Assembly (NCBI GenBank): GCA_963576475.1
Contig: OY754977.1
Coordinates: 28,407,796 to 28,471,795, forward strand
Source: Molanna angustata
Taxonomy: Eukaryota; Arthropoda; Insecta; Trichoptera; Molannidae
DNA length: 64,000 nt
Direction of reading: 5' to 3'
Of the stretch, positions 39,950 through 53,016 are shown piece by piece (positions within the stretch are counted from its first letter, which is position 1; every line of letters begins with the position of its first letter). The notes beneath the pieces were generated by a model. That model had not been told where the DNA came from. It worked only from the letters and a program-made list of their open reading frames with translations, and did no database searches. A program made the translations under genes and the position numbers.

Positions 39950-40265
39950 TATTTATTTATTTTATTTATTGTATTTATAACATATTTTAGTTATAAATTT
40001 AACCATTGTGCTTTTCTCTCTCTCCATATACACAGGACAGGCTATGCCTAGTGAGGGGGCTAGTAACAAAGATACAAACAAAAAGGATAGCTTTAACTAT
40101 GTAAGCAATGGTGAAATAATGAAATTATATTTTTTAAAATGAAATAACTTATATTTACTTTGTATATCTACTATGTATGAATAAGCTTATAATACCTTTA
40201 ATTATTTTGTATCTTATATCTACTCTATGTTTTTGGATAGAAATAAATAAAAATAAATAAATATA
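39950..40265 (+). other. Possible LINE 3' UTR
   Basis: The sequence ends ATAGAAATAAATAAAAATAAATAAAT, like LINE tails nearby, and is preceded by a non-coding stretch with ACAGGACAGGCTATGCC. No coding part remains to prove it. Confidence 0.35.
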
Positions 40266-40744
40266 ACCTTAAACTATGATAAATCCCATACATAACTCTT
40301 TCGAGCGCACAGTTTGCCTTAAAATGGGTCCGTAGTTTTCTCTTTGCGTATTAATATAGGTAAAGATTGTTTTTCAATAAGTGAAACATAATATTAGGTG
40401 ATGAGATAAGGAATGAAATACACAGATAGGTATTTCTCAAACAAATATTTATTGAATTATTTATACAAGTAAGTACATACCTACAATACTTAATAATGAA
40501 AAAGCTACTTAGTTGTTTCTGAACTAATTTTTTTTATATACATATCATTTTGGTACATATTACGATGACTATCTAGCATATTTTGAAAATTATTTAGAAA
40601 ACTATAACAGAAAGCTATGTTTTTACTATTAACTATTTTAAGTTTTGTTAAGCAAAAAAATAGTTCAACTTCGGGTATAAGTAAAACATTCTCGTATCCA
40701 TAGGTATAAATGTAATTATATGGATATGAAACTTACCAGTGAAA
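40266..40744. other. A/T-rich intergenic DNA, no gene seen
   Basis: Nothing supportable. Confidence 0.4.
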
Positions 40745-40838
40745 TGAATTAAAATCAATTTCTCCTCTGCTGGGGATCGAACCAAGGACGTCCGCATAGA
40801 AGCCAAACGGCTACCAACTGTGCCACGGCGGTCGTTAT
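40745..40838 (-). mobile_element. tRNA-derived SINE family 3
   Basis: The minus-strand head CGTGGCACAGTTGGTAGCCG (A box) and TTGGTTCGATCCCCAGCAG (B box) are joined by GTTTGGCTTCTATGCGGAC. The copy at 43.7 kb has the same head and GGAGA end. Confidence 0.72.
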
Positions 40839-40924
40839 ATGTTTATAATAATTATAAGAAGCAAAATAATATCTCACATAGTTTAGCAATTAATTTTTCC
40901 ATCCATTCTGAAAGTTGGCTTTAT

Positions 40925-41057
40925 ATATATGACGAGACTGGTGTGTGGGGAATCACATGTGTGTCGTGATCATTTTTTCTATGGCACACCCGCACACCTG
41001 TCGCTGGTAACTCCAGGCTGGTGAGGTATATCGTGATTATATGAATGAATGAATGAA
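40925..41057 (+). mobile_element. RTE-tailed short retroposon, second copy
   Basis: It contains GACGAGACTGGTGTGTGGG, CATGTGTGTCGTGAT and CACACCCGCACACCTGTCGCTGG, and ends ATCGTGATTATATGAATGAATGAATGAAT. It matches the 30.4-30.7-kb copy in order and tail. Confidence 0.75.
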
Positions 41058-41089
41058 TACTATTAGTTTCACCTTACATAACAAAATTT

Positions 41090-42095
41090 AAATGCAACAA
41101 AATTTCATTCACTCGTGCAAAAAACATTATTAAATATAATTATACGCTTCACAATAACACGCTCGAAGAAGTGGATCATATAAGAGATTTGGGGATTACG
41201 CTTGACTCAAAATTAATGTTCGACAAACATCTGGATATAATAGTTAATAAAGCATATAAATCTTTGGGGTACATTATCCGCCTGTGTAAACCATTTAAAA
41301 ATTTCAGTACACTTCATAGGTTATACACCACGTTCATACGTCCACATTTAGAATACTGCACTCCAATATGGTCTCCTTACTACCTAAAACATATAAATAG
41401 AATTGAAAAAGTACAAAGTATTTGAAACATATCAACTTTCGTTTACGCATATATTTTCCTTTATATTCCGAATCAGTTCAATTTCACAAATTTGACACAC
41501 TAGTTAATCGACGAATTATGGCTGATCAATCTCTCTTATATAAGGTAATAAACAATTTTTTTGACTCTTCTGAACTAATAAACTTTATACCACTCAGAGT
41601 TTCTGGAAGAACTACCAGACAGCCCGAATTGTTTCACGTTCCTGTTTGTAGAACGAACTATCGGAAGTTTTCAACTATCCCTCGAATTTGTCGAAAATAT
41701 AATGAAAGTTTTAATGATAATATAGATATATTTTTCCATTCTTATAATCAATTCCGGGAGAGGGTTAGGTGCGAGTGCAGACGGATATCATAATGACGAA
41801 AGGTGTTGTGACATACCATAGTTTCTCTACCTCTCACATTCCTCCACTTTTCTATTTCTATTCCTACAGTTCCTCCCCCATCTCCATCATTATCCTTGTT
41901 GCTTTTGTTATGTATATATTTTTTTTTAGTTTTTAATAGGTATATAATATTAATATTTTTTCAGAATCAACTGTAAATATGAACTTTGTGGACAGTTTTT
42001 TGGCCTTGATTTATTATTCATTGTTTTATATTCATATGAGTTAATGATGCTGTTATTGTCCCAAATAAACCAAATAAATAAATAAATAAATAATT
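41090..42095 (+). mobile_element. CR1/Jockey-like LINE, 3' third, with (AAAT)n tail
   Basis: Coding remnants: KCNKISFTRAKNI, VDHIRDLGITLDSKLMFDKHLD, TFIRPHLEYCTPIWSPYYLKHINRIEKVQ, then a shift and HINFRLRIYFPLYS... RRIMADQSLLYKVINN, RTNYRKFSTIPRICRKYNES and a stop at 41793. It is followed by about 270 bp of 3' UTR and CAAATAAATAAATAAATAAAT. The RT active site is missing. Confidence 0.82.
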
Positions 42096-42185
42096 CATTT
42101 AAGTTTTAATTAATCACTCGATTTAATCTAAGTACTTTCGGTTAATTGAGTCAATTTTCTTGAAACAATTTTCTGAATTATTTCG

Positions 42186-42735
<550 letters not shown>

Positions 42736-43079
42736 ATAAATTATATTTCATTAAGGGATGACATTTCATTAAGGAATCCTTTGTTTCATATTTTCAACTT
42801 ATCTGAACGTTAGCGAACACCTATGAATAATATTATTTTAATATTTTCACAATTTGCAAACAAACTTTTTTCTTATAAAGTCTTCATGAATAATGTTATT
42901 GTCGCAAATGTATTATTTTATGAATCAAATAATACAAATTGAATTTTTGTTTAAGATGATCTGTGTGTGCCTCAGTAATAAAAATAATAAGATGCACTTC
43001 CATGCACCCTGCGCAAGTGGCGAGTTTATTGCCGTATGGCAATTTCTCCCAACTAACCAGTGTTTCCAGCCCAGAGAAG

Positions 43080-43690
43080 CAATATTCATCATCATCAGTG
43101 GCTCCACAGCCCAGGATGGTCCTTGGCCTTCTCAAGGAATCGTCTCCATTGCACCCTGTTCATGGCCTTTTCTCTCCAATTCCGCACACCGGTTATCTGA
43201 AGGTCCTTCTCGACTCTATCCATCCAACGTAGTTTCGGCCTTCCCACACCTCTTCTTCACTCCGGACATGATGTGAGGATTATTTTTGGTGTCTGGTCAT
43301 CTTCCATACGATGCACGTGTCCTAACCAGCGGAGTCTCTCTATTTTCATTGTTTGGACGATATTTGGTTACTTGAATAGGCTCTGTAGTTCGTGGTTGTA
43401 CCTGATTCTCCACTTGCCTTGATCGCAGAGAGGACCGAATTTTTTTTTTCAAAATTATTCTTTCGAAAACCAGTAATGCATCCATATCCTTTTTAGCAAG
43501 CACCCAACACTCAGAGCCAAGTATGTCAGTACAGGTCGTAAAAGAATTTTGTAGACGAGGATTTCAGTGTTTCTTGACATAACATGTGATCTAAAGTGCC
43601 TCTGTAGTCCAAAGTAACACTTGTTAGCCGTGGCAAGTCTATTCTTTATCTCGACTCTAGTTTCATTACCACTTGTTAGATAAGCAATAT
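43080..43690 (-). pseudogene. RTE-like LINE C-terminal fragment
   Basis: Pieces: SGNETRVEIKNRLATANKCYFGLQRHFRSHVMSRNTEILVYKILLRPVLTY, KKDMDALLVFERIILKK, QVQPRTTEPIQVTKYRPN, then a C-terminal portion with GWIESRRTF and an ATGATGATGAAT tail after GGAGCC. It is the same group as the 31.3- and 34.3-kb copies. Multiple shifts make it inactive. Its upstream edge abuts a tRNA-like SINE. Confidence 0.8.
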
Positions 43691-43815
43691 AAGGGTGAGA
43701 AATTAATGTTAAAAAATGTCTCCTATGCTGGGGATCGAACCCAGGACGCCCGCACAGAAGCCAAACGGCGCCAAACGGCATACCAACTGAGCCAGTGCGG
43801 TAAGTCGGTCGATCT
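43691..43815 (-). mobile_element. tRNA-derived SINE family 3, copy with internal doubling
   Basis: The minus-strand head CACTGGCTCAGTTGGTATGC and B box GGGTTCGATCCCCAGC. GCCGTTTGGC is present twice in tandem where the 40.8-kb copy has it once. It ends in sequence touching the RTE fragment. Confidence 0.75.
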
Positions 43816-44790
43816 AAATCTAAAAATAGTCAGAAAAACAAATAGAAAATAAGGGTAGAGAATGGGCATGTAGAGGTGTGTGGCGCTCGGTTCTCTCTAC
43901 CTCTCTCGTTTGTAACGTGGATTTATAGTATGTATACTATGTATAACAAATATTTTAAAATTAATCATATGTATGTACCTTCTCTTGTAGTGTTGCAAAC
44001 TATATATCAAATTTGATATTTCAATAATATTATCTTCAAATATAATATTCTTGTTGGTTAAGTACAAAGATTTCCATATAAATCTCTAGATGAAATAGGT
44101 ACTCCGTGAAATGAGTGAGTCATGGTATATCGCGCTTTTGATTTCTTGGTTGGCAACATATTGCAGTTTTCCATATATGAAATCACTTCCTCGATAAGTT
44201 TAGTGCTCTCTGAATCTATATGAACAAATTGTTTTTTTTTTTCGACAAATAAATCCGAAAACAATTTACATTACTCGTTATTCTCGATACAAAAAAGATG
44301 TGGTCTGCCCACCTTGTTGTCAAAAGTCCCGCGGAAAAAAGCCTCACTTCGATTCATACAAAATTTGTTAACTACGACATCTAGTATATTATAAGAAAAT
44401 CTATGGTTAGGTAGAGCTGTGTGTTGGTTATCTTGACATTGAGTTAATTATACAAACATCGTTAATTCACAATTAACTGTTGATAGGTACATACATGTAT
44501 GTACCTACGTAATAATGTTTACTCTCAACATCTAATCTTCAATAGTCAATTTGAAGTTCTGTGATTTGAATGTTGGCGAACTTTCTTAATGATCAGAACT
44601 CATTTGATATTAACTCATTAGCCTTGGGGTATTTTAATGAATGGTTTGGGCTCATGCGAAAGCAAACTTTTCAGCTCATTAGATGAGTACATTCACAACT
44701 GTATAAATGATTCTTGTTCATACGTAAACAATCATTTCAGTAAACATAGCTATACACAGTTTGTGACTTCTATTCGATTTTTGATATATA
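43816..44790. other. Intergenic DNA with one unrecognised ORF
   Basis: A 68-codon minus-strand frame at 44058-44264 is rich in charged residues (KKKQFVHIDSESTKLIEEVISYME...) and looks protein-like, but I do not recognise it. It could be a decayed transposase piece. Nothing else is supported. Confidence 0.35.
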
Positions 44791-45850
44791 CTAGTTAAAT
44801 GTAACACATGAGATCCAACTGTCGATGGCGATAGTATGACATGTATAATTGAAGAATAAGTACCAAACTATAAATAGGTAGATAAACACAAATTAATAAA
44901 TATTGAAAGATATTTTGTTTTCTATATAAAACATGTAGGTATGTATTCAGGATAGGATAGTATGGAGGTCAGTCTTTTTTTCCTAATTTCAATTTATACA
45001 CAATACAAATAAAAATAGTCCTTACAGTCGATTGGAAAAACATTATATGTACTTGTTTAATCGACTTAATGAATATGCAAACAAAACATTAAATACAACG
45101 TACATAAAAATAATAAAATATAAAATTAACATAAAACACTAGGTACATAAAATTGTTTTACATACCTATATATTCTATACCCATTCACCAATAACTAAAG
45201 ACGGAAGATGAAACAAATTTAATATAATGATTAACAAACACTTCCTGGCACAAAATAATGTGAGGTTAGGTTTCACTAATGGAAAAGATTACACTGTCCG
45301 ATAATGGTCAGGACCGTTTTCAGGATGAGGGTGAAATACATGCATTTAAAGTACAACAAAAATTTATTTATTAGCATTATTAAGCATTGATTTTAAATTT
45401 TAAAAATAGAAACTTTGCGATACAAAAAAAAAAATAAAAAATATTACATTTAAAACAACATTATTTACGTACATACATATTAGCAGCGACTGAATGATTT
45501 TTAAAAAGCATTCAAATTAGTTTACTTTAGCATTGCATTGACATAGAAATACTTTTTTTAAATGTATGTAAGGAAATGAAAAAAAAATCAAATGAACCTG
45601 CATATTGACTTACCCAAATTCTGAATTCGATATATAGGTGTATGATTGAATATGAAAACAGTATGATGGTATGTATGTATGTTTGAAGATTAAGTATCAA
45701 ACTATTGAGTCCCCGTAGATATTGTGTAATGAATAGGTACTGTCTTAAATTTGTATGAAATGATATCGCGACTTTTATAAAATTTGTTACATAAAGTTAG
45801 AGATGTACTTCTACAATGTTCACATTTTTTATAGAAAATTAAATTTTCTT
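44791..45850 (-). mobile_element. Helitron-like copy interrupted by ~660 bp
   Basis: The left part begins CTAGTTAAATGTAACACATG with the inverted subterminal word and runs to TATGGAGGTCAGTC at about 44988. The family sequence resumes near 45650 with AATATGAAAACAGTATGATGG, (TATG)n and the AAATTTGTATGAAATGATATCGCG region, then fades near 45850. The insert (44990-45648) is A/T-rich with no readable protein and no duplication that I can confirm. Confidence 0.6.
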
Positions 45851-46051
45851 TTTTCAATTTCAAAAATGAGGTATTTTCATATTGTTTGACTTTTGATACA
45901 ATTAAAACACACTTCAAGGATTGTCAAAATAAATGTTATATTTGTATGGAAAATATATATAAAAAAATAAAATGGCTTCTGTATGGGAAAATTGAGTGAT
46001 CACCTTCATATGTATTCATATCGTACGTGTCTATACACAAGTGTATTTTTT

Positions 46052-46316
46052 TTTATTTATTAATTTATTGGATACAACAGCTATAACAGTTACACAATTA
46101 TAAGTAGATACATTTCAATATTTATGGCGCCAATAACTGCATCCATTATTTTAACAATTACATAGAGTATACATTTCAGTTTTTTTATTTAATAATTTAT
46201 TGGATACAACAGCTATAACAGTTACACAATTATAAGTAGATACATTTCAATATTTATGGCGCCAATAACTGCATCCATCATTTTAACAATTACATAGAGT
46301 ACATTTCAGTTTTTTT
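46052..46316. repeat. 132-bp tandem duplication
   Basis: Two copies, spacing 132 bp, from a T-rich stretch through TTGGATACAACAGCTATAACAG to TACATTTCAG. They are nearly identical by eye. No coding potential. It resembles a doubled LINE 3' UTR on the minus strand. Confidence 0.9.
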
Positions 46317-46845
46317 TTTATAAAAAATACAAAACGCAAAAGAAAAACATAAAAAGAGGGAAAGGGAGTATACGGGAAGTATGGGGAAGGGAAGAATTTA
46401 GTCGTCAAATAAAGGTTTTAAGTGTGATAATGATTCGAAAAAGATATAAACAAATTACGTAGATTTATTGTTTTATATATTTTTTTAATATTTGAAATCG
46501 TGAGTCAGTCAGTCCGCATGCTTATATTTGTAAGTGTGTGTGTACGTCATGTCTAGCCACAATAACAACACCAACACAGTGATACCGACAAAAAGCATTT
46601 TTTTTTAAATCTACCCATTACTTTAGTTACATCCGTGGTCACTATGAAACTTGGTTCGAGCAAGATCGCGGCGACCCCCCCCCCGCGGTTACACCAATTT
46701 TATCTATGCTTCCATCCATTACCTTATATACATCCCCGAATCTACCCGACTTTGTGTAATAATCTTGGCAACAGTGTATTGAAGAACGCTGTCCGTTACT
46801 TGAGTTTTAAAAGGTTGTAGCACCTAAATTCGAGACCATAATCAG
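46317..46845. other. Intergenic DNA, no gene seen
   Basis: A C-run (46675-46684) and A/T-rich sequence; nothing supportable. Confidence 0.35.
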
Positions 46846-46859
46846 TTTTTTTTTTTTTA

Positions 46860-47352
46860 AATGTTTAGACTTATAGTGAACGGGTCTAGATCTCTACAGT
46901 TTCTATTGTAACTCCTACAAACTCTATTTATATACGAATTTTGATGATAGTTTGTTCTGGATGGATCGGAATAAAATAAGCGCGGGCCACGTTGTTCTCT
47001 GATCGGGCAATGGAATGGTAAGGCGCTTAATATGTCCGCACTATATACGTTGTTATGATCAATCTTCGATTTTCCAGGGTATTAATTTTGTAATATTGGA
47101 GAGCCTGGTTGTAATGATCAAAATGTAATCTATTCCGGTAATTCATTTGTTTTATAAACTTCTTTTGAATGCGTTCGATGGCACTAGTGTGAATTAAGTA
47201 ATTAGGATTCCATATTATTGATCCGAACTCCAGGCCGCTCCGGATCAAGGAATTGAACAAAATCCTTAGAGAGTCTGGATTTTTGAAATGTTTCGTACTT
47301 ATGTTAATAAACCCAAGCAAACTGAAGGCTCGAGAAATAATGTGTTCAATGT
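46860..47352 (-). pseudogene. LINE ORF2, C-terminal part beyond the insertion
   Basis: HIEHIISRAFSLLGFINISTKHFKNPDSLRILFNSLIRSGLEFGSIIWNPNYL, AIERIQKKFIKQMNYRNRL, then LENRR and a degraded tail with RTTWPALILFRS. This is the RT thumb and C-terminal region, and it directly continues the sequence broken off at 50174. Confidence 0.85.
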
Positions 47353-48139
47353 GTTTTGTAACGTGATGGAAAAGAAGAAGGGCGCCAATGTAACGTTATG
47401 GAAAAGAAGGCTGATCTTTTCCTTTTATCACGTATTAAATTTATTTATTGGAAATATTATTGACAGTAAAATATATCGTATGAAATGAGAAAGAGTACTA
47501 TTATCCTTGTCTGTTCTTACCTTACCTTGAAGAATTTAAACATAAGTATTTTAGATAGTATTTCAAAAACAATGTCCATTCCAAGGAGGTAAGATATACA
47601 GGGGTTATCAGGCCAGCAGCTCAGTAGATGGGCATTTTCATCTTGATATCTCAGGTTTTTGTATCATGGGTTAGTTGCAAGTCAGTACAAACACAGGATC
47701 AGTGAGAGATACGATTATAATTTTGAGTGTTAAAACATTAGGATATGGCATTACATTATTACAAAATTCTGACGACGTCAACGAAGACTGGCGCGAGGAG
47801 GCAGATTTCAGATTCATATTTTATAATAATAGTTACATACCAACTCGTAGAGTGGATTACTTCTGACACTGTCTCGCGCAAGTCGACGCTGATGCCGGGT
47901 ACAAGCAACTAGAAAAATAAGAAGACAGGAAGAGTATTCAGATAATCACAATGGGCAAGTTTAAGTTTTGTTCCAAGTTCTTTCTAACAACAGTAGTAAC
48001 AGTATAACAATGGGATATTGGATTGATCCTTATTTCCTTGAAAGGGTTATGTGTATATACATATATATTCCAAAAGAGTTCTGTCAGAAAATATTTGAAG
48101 TTCAATAACAAAAACAAACAATCAATGTGGTGGCAAAAG

Positions 48140-48600
48140 TCACTCATGAATATGAACAATAAGATTGACCTTCCCTGCAATGTTGTTTATATCGGAGGGG
48201 AATTTATGAGAAAAACATTTCAATTTCAAAAACAGAAGTTAATTTGTTAAGATTAATTATTGGTAAATTACTGAACAGTAGGGTTGACTATCCCTGCAAA
48301 AGGTCATGCATGTCTGAGTAACATAATAATAAAACATTTCACTTTAAGGTACAAATTAATTTTCAAAGATTAATTATTTATAAATTACTGAACAGTAGGG
48401 TTAACTATCCCTGCGAAAGGTTATGCATGTCTGAGTAACATAATAATAAAACATTTCAACTTCAAAGTACAAATTAATTTTCAAAGATCAATTATTCATA
48501 AATTACTGAACAGTAGGGTTGACTATCCCTGCAAAGGTTATGTATATCAGAGGAAAAACATGACAAAACATTTCAACTCTAAAGAATAAGATTAATTTAA
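48140..48600. repeat. About 118-bp tandem repeat, four units
   Basis: Units share ATTACTGAACAGTAGGGTTG, ACTATCCCTGC, AAAGGTTATGCATGTCTGAG and AAAACATTTCAACTT. The first unit (48140-48250) is diverged, the next three are close. They lie within the TG...CA-bounded insert. Confidence 0.9.
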
Positions 48601-49645
48601 TTACATACCAGGGGTCTCGATATGAACTTTGGATATTTAACAGATGTGATATTGTGAGATTCGGATTATCCTAGCAAGAGTTTCCTAGATAAAAGCTGGG
48701 TGTAGGCATGATGGATTACTTAGGGTCCTTGTTGGTGGAGATCTATCCTCGAATCCACGAAGGGATGAATAGAAATATATCAGGCCACGAGGTGATGTGA
48801 TGCTTGGGTAGCGACGTCATTTCGGGGAGACGATTGACAAGGGAAGTCCTCAAGAAGATACGGGACCGTAGAATAACAGGTTCACTGGAGTTGAGAGAAG
48901 ATCAAATGTCTTGTTTCGGCATGGAATAGATACAAACTTGAGCGATTTCTTGATATGCCCATAGCACAAGATTATGTTATCAGTTCAGACGCACGAAAAG
49001 ACTGGTAAATATGTTTGGGCCATTGAGGCTGGAGTAGGTTAGATGAATCCGTTATATGTGAGGAGACGTAATATGAAACTTCACAGGTGTACATTCTTAT
49101 AGTTAATTATTATTTAAGTCGAGTTCGTTATACGTTGGTGCACGAAATCTATGAGACTTCACAAGTGTATACTTTTATAGTTAATTAGTTTTCACAATAG
49201 ATAAGCACAAACCAAAAACGGGGTAGGTGATTTACAACTTGCATTTTTAACAAAAGAACTAATGTGAGAGGTTATCGCTATTACGAATGTAAAACGTTCG
49301 TTTTTTTGTTAGAAGAATCAATAACACGCTTCAACATTATACATTAGAAGATTTTATCACTGATAAAAGTTAATGCACTTCGCGTTGTTGTTTAAATTAT
49401 GTCGGACCACAAGAACACATTATTAAACCGAACTATTTACTTGTTGTTCGAAGAAGTGGAAGAGACGCCGTTTTTATAACGGACATTTTTATGCTACTGT
49501 GTACAGTTTGAAAAGGATATTACACATTTGACACAGAACAATATGAGAGTTTTATCACTGATAGTTTTAATTTCGCCACACGTCGTCGTCCGAATTATTT
49601 AAAATCAAAAAACTACATCTTAAAGCCGTGTTTAACGAAGGCAAC

Positions 49646-49686
49646 GATTCATCTCTTCTTCGTTTGGCACGAAGAAGAGATGAATC
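49646..49686. repeat. Perfect 18-bp hairpin
   Basis: GATTCATCTCTTCTTCGT (49646-49663), loop TTGGC, then the exact reverse complement (49669-49686). It is in the insert about 0.5 kb from its right end. Its role is unknown. Confidence 0.9.
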
Positions 49687-50173
49687 ACGCACGCAAGAGC
49701 GTATCAGAGTGTTCTAGAAGCAGAAAAAAAAACCGTTGGGGGAAGCGACCACGGAAAACAACAGGAAGACTTTTATAGTATGAAACCACATCTTGATCTA
49801 GTAGGTTATATCAACTATAATTTGTTAAACTATTTTTTAGGAATATTCCGAACTTGAGAGAAGCGTAGGGAGAGAAAAGATTGTTTTTTATAAAAAATAT
49901 AATCTTTGAACTTGACAGGAGATAGACGTGTTCCGAAAAGCGGGCTATGGGAGGCGCTAGACACCTACCGGTGGCAAAGGGAATTTGTTCAATATGTAAC
50001 AAGCTTGAAAGGACGAGCGGGATTAGAGACATCTATGTGAATAGTCGAAAATCTTTTTACTTTAGGATTCCCGCGCGAACTTGAACGTTGAATAAAATAA
50101 CAGAGCGATTTTAGATTAGAAAGTACGTATTGATTTTTATAGATACGTAAAAAAATCAATAACGTTACAGTTT

Positions 50174-52490
50174 AGTGAAGCTAAGACTTTCATCTAGTAT
50201 AACACCAAGGTCTCGTATTTCTGTTTTACTCTGAATCTCTTCGCCATTAATCTTGTAATAATATGTGATTTTCTTGCGGTTACGTGTGTACGATATTTTA
50301 TTACATTTATCAGGATTCAGAAATAATTGATTCCGCTCAAAATATCTCTGTAAACCATTTAGATCCTGTTGCAGCTCCTCACATTCGCTCACTACATCTA
50401 TTTCTTTATATATCTTTGCATCATCGGCGAAGAGTAGTATTTTTGAATACTTTATGCATTTATCGATGTCATTGATATATATTGAGACCAGTAAAGGTCC
50501 CAGGTGTGATCCCTGAGGTACACCAGAGTAAATAAGTTTAAAGTCAGACTGATATCCATGTAACACCACTGCCTGCAGCCTATTTGTTATATACGATTTG
50601 AACCAAACTAACAATTCACCAGCAATTCCGATGTTTTCAATTTTTTTAAGTAAAATGTTGTGGTTTATTTTGTCAAATGCTTTGCTAAAATCAGTAGGTA
50701 TAAGCTGTATCAACTTCAGCTTTTTTATGCATTGATTGAGTTACAGCGTTAGTGAATTCGAGTAAGTTCGAGTCTACTGACTTTCTGCTCCGGAAACCAT
50801 GTTGGTTATTTATAATATGAGGGTTTAATTTGGGGCTTATTTGATCGATAATTATTTTTTCTAGGATTTTACTAATTATTGGTAGTTTAGAGATAGGTCT
50901 ATAATTCGTCACGTCACTGCGGTCTCCATTCTTGAAAATTGGTGATATTTGCGTTTTTTTCCAATGGGATGGAAAACATCCCTCGGTAATAGATTTTTTA
51001 TATATAATGGACAACGGCAACGAGATCTCCTTCGAGCACTGTTTTATGAAAATAGCAGGTATTGAATCAGAGCCTTGACCCTTTGTGACGTCTATTGCGT
51101 CACAAAGGTGGTACCTTTCAACTAGCTCGTTATTTATCTCAATACTATTTACCCGTGTGATACTCGAAAAACATGTCTCGTCATCTTGGGAGTCACGACC
51201 ACGAACATCGCTATCGCCCCGGATATGCACTGAAGTAAAAAAGTCATTAAAAAAATTACAGATCCCTTTCGCATCGGTATATTTAATACCTTCATATGTT
51301 ATAGTCGTTGGGATACCTTCGACGTGTCATTTTGTTTTTACAAAAGAAAATAGGTACTTTGGATTTTTTTTTATGTTATTCTCTATGTTGTCAATATACT
51401 TATCGTAATAATTTTTCTGAATTGTCTTTTGTCTAGTACGTAGTAATGAGAAACTTCGATAATCTAGCGGATTATTCGATTTTTTCCATTTTTTATGGTA
51501 TTTTTGTTTCTCTTTTATAATCCTTAGAAGCGTTGAGGAGAACCAGTGTGAATATGTGTTTGCCGCTCTAATTTTTTTGATCGGAATATTATCGCTAATA
51601 ATTTTAGATAAGGTATCGTAGAACTTTGATAGGCATTTCTCAGTATCAAGATTTGAAAATTGGTGATTCCAATCACAGGCTGAGAGATCATTTCGAATTT
51701 TTGTGTAATTACCCTTATTGTATTGTATTATTTCTCGAGTATTGTTGCTGATGTACTTGTCTTTAGCTTGCCCACTGCTAGTAATAATTAACAGGGGTTT
51801 GCGGTGGGGGTCGAGTGCAACCAGCTGGTGAGGGGAAGGTCTGACGTCACAATCACCGTTTGAAATTACTAGATCTAACATTTTGTTTAATGAGTTATAT
51901 ACGTGATTATATTGATGCAGGCCGGTTAATGATAAGAAGTTAACAAATTGCACATTTGCCTCTCCCCGAGTATAATCGCCCACGATCGGCAATGTGTCGG
52001 AATTGAATTTAATACCCAGTTTATATGAGGGAGGTTGTAATCACCTAACATAATAAAAGTATGGTCAGAATATTTGGTGTATATTTCATTTGCCATGTTC
52101 AGGTGAGACGTGAGGTTTGAAACGTGACCGCTTCCAGGTGCTATGTACGTGCAACATATATGCATATAGTCTCGCGAGCCTTTAGGGATAGAGACCCATA
52201 TGTCCTCGGAGGAAGAGGACCACGATCTCCTATGTATAGGACTAAGGCTTGATCTTGCTGCAATCAGAACTCCTCCTCCGACGCTTTCCATCGAGCCACG
52301 CCTATCTCTTCTAAATACTACGTACCTTTGGTCGAACATTTCAGAAGAGTAAAAGCTGTCATTCAACCATGTCTCGGTCAAACAGATAACATCGTATTCA
52401 TCTTCGAAACAATTCTGCAAAATCTCGTTAGTCTTTGTACGGAGACCTCTGACATTTTGACAATAAATATTTAGTCTATCTGCGCCCCCG
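50174..52490 (-). pseudogene. LINE ORF2: endonuclease and reverse transcriptase
   Basis: It starts near RLNIYCQNVRGLRTKTNE (N of the endonuclease), then CLTETWLND, MLGDYNLPHINW, and a frame shift near 52000 at LNSIP/DTLPIVGDYTRGEANV. The linker continues to PKYLFSFVKTK, where an in-frame TGA stands. RT: SDSIPAIFIKQC, HWKKTQISPIFKNGDRSDVTNYRPIS, NNQHGFRSRKSV, a shift at KAEVDTAYT/DFSKAFDKINH, YSGVPQGSHLGPLL, and the catalytic FADD in LLFADDAKIY. It is cut by the insertion after LSFTK. Domain order and motifs are those of CR1/Jockey-type elements. Two shifts, one stop and the insertion make it inactive. Its start codon is unclear. Confidence 0.88.
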
Positions 52491-53016
52491 AAATATTAGC
52501 CAATTGTTCAATACATTAATTATTGGGGTATATGACAAATTAAAAAGTGACATGAAATGTAGGGAGGTGAGCCCGATATACACTACCTTTGAAGGGATAC
52601 ATATGTTACGATAATTATATTTATTCGTTCATTAGGCAGATAGAACCTTGTCAATTGTAGTTTATTTATGAATAAGATTGTATCGATAAATTTGGCAGCG
52701 GTGAGATTATAGTACATATTGTGTGATTGTAATTGTACAAAGTGTCGTCTAAGTGTTTTAACATTAGGGAACGTAAACCGTTGGTTTATCTTATATACGT
52801 ATTTGTTATTTATGCGGCGAAGGATGGAATGTGATTTTATCGACTGAATTAAAGTGATGAGAATAAGAGGGATGGATGTCTGGAAAAAGGAAGAGCGATG
52901 AGGAAGGAACAGGAAGGGCAATATGGGTTGCAGGAACAATTTTGCAGGTATATTATTATATATTAAGTTATTTGATTTATCCTTAAGGCTAATACTTGTC
53001 ATGGAAATTTTTAATA
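52491..53016 (-). other. ORF1-ORF2 interval of the LINE
   Basis: About 525 bp with no convincing coding sequence. A 139-codon minus-strand frame is rich in Phe, Leu and Ile and has no known motif. A stop precedes the endonuclease reading frame. Part of the true ORF2 start may be lost here. Confidence 0.4.

Larger units (their letters stand above)
47353..50173. mobile_element. TG...CA-bounded insertion, 2.8 kb, 4-bp target duplication (solo LTR or LARD?)
   Basis: The insert (47357-50169) starts TGTAACG and ends CGTTACA, with GTTT duplicated on both sides (47353-47356, 50170-50173). TG...CA ends and a 4-bp duplication suit an LTR retrotransposon. There is no gag-pol, no second LTR that I could find, and no long frame, so a long solo LTR or a non-coding derivative is likely. 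The first 32 bp are partly doubled (TGTAACGTGATGG, then TGTAACGTTATGG at 47389). Internal repeats and a strong hairpin are listed separately. A DNA transposon with short TIRs is the alternative. Confidence 0.72.

Noticed and set aside
47357..50169. A complete LTR retrotransposon with two LTRs
   Set aside because: I searched by eye for a second TGTAACGTGATGG copy and for gag-pol frames and found neither; only the outer boundaries are supported.
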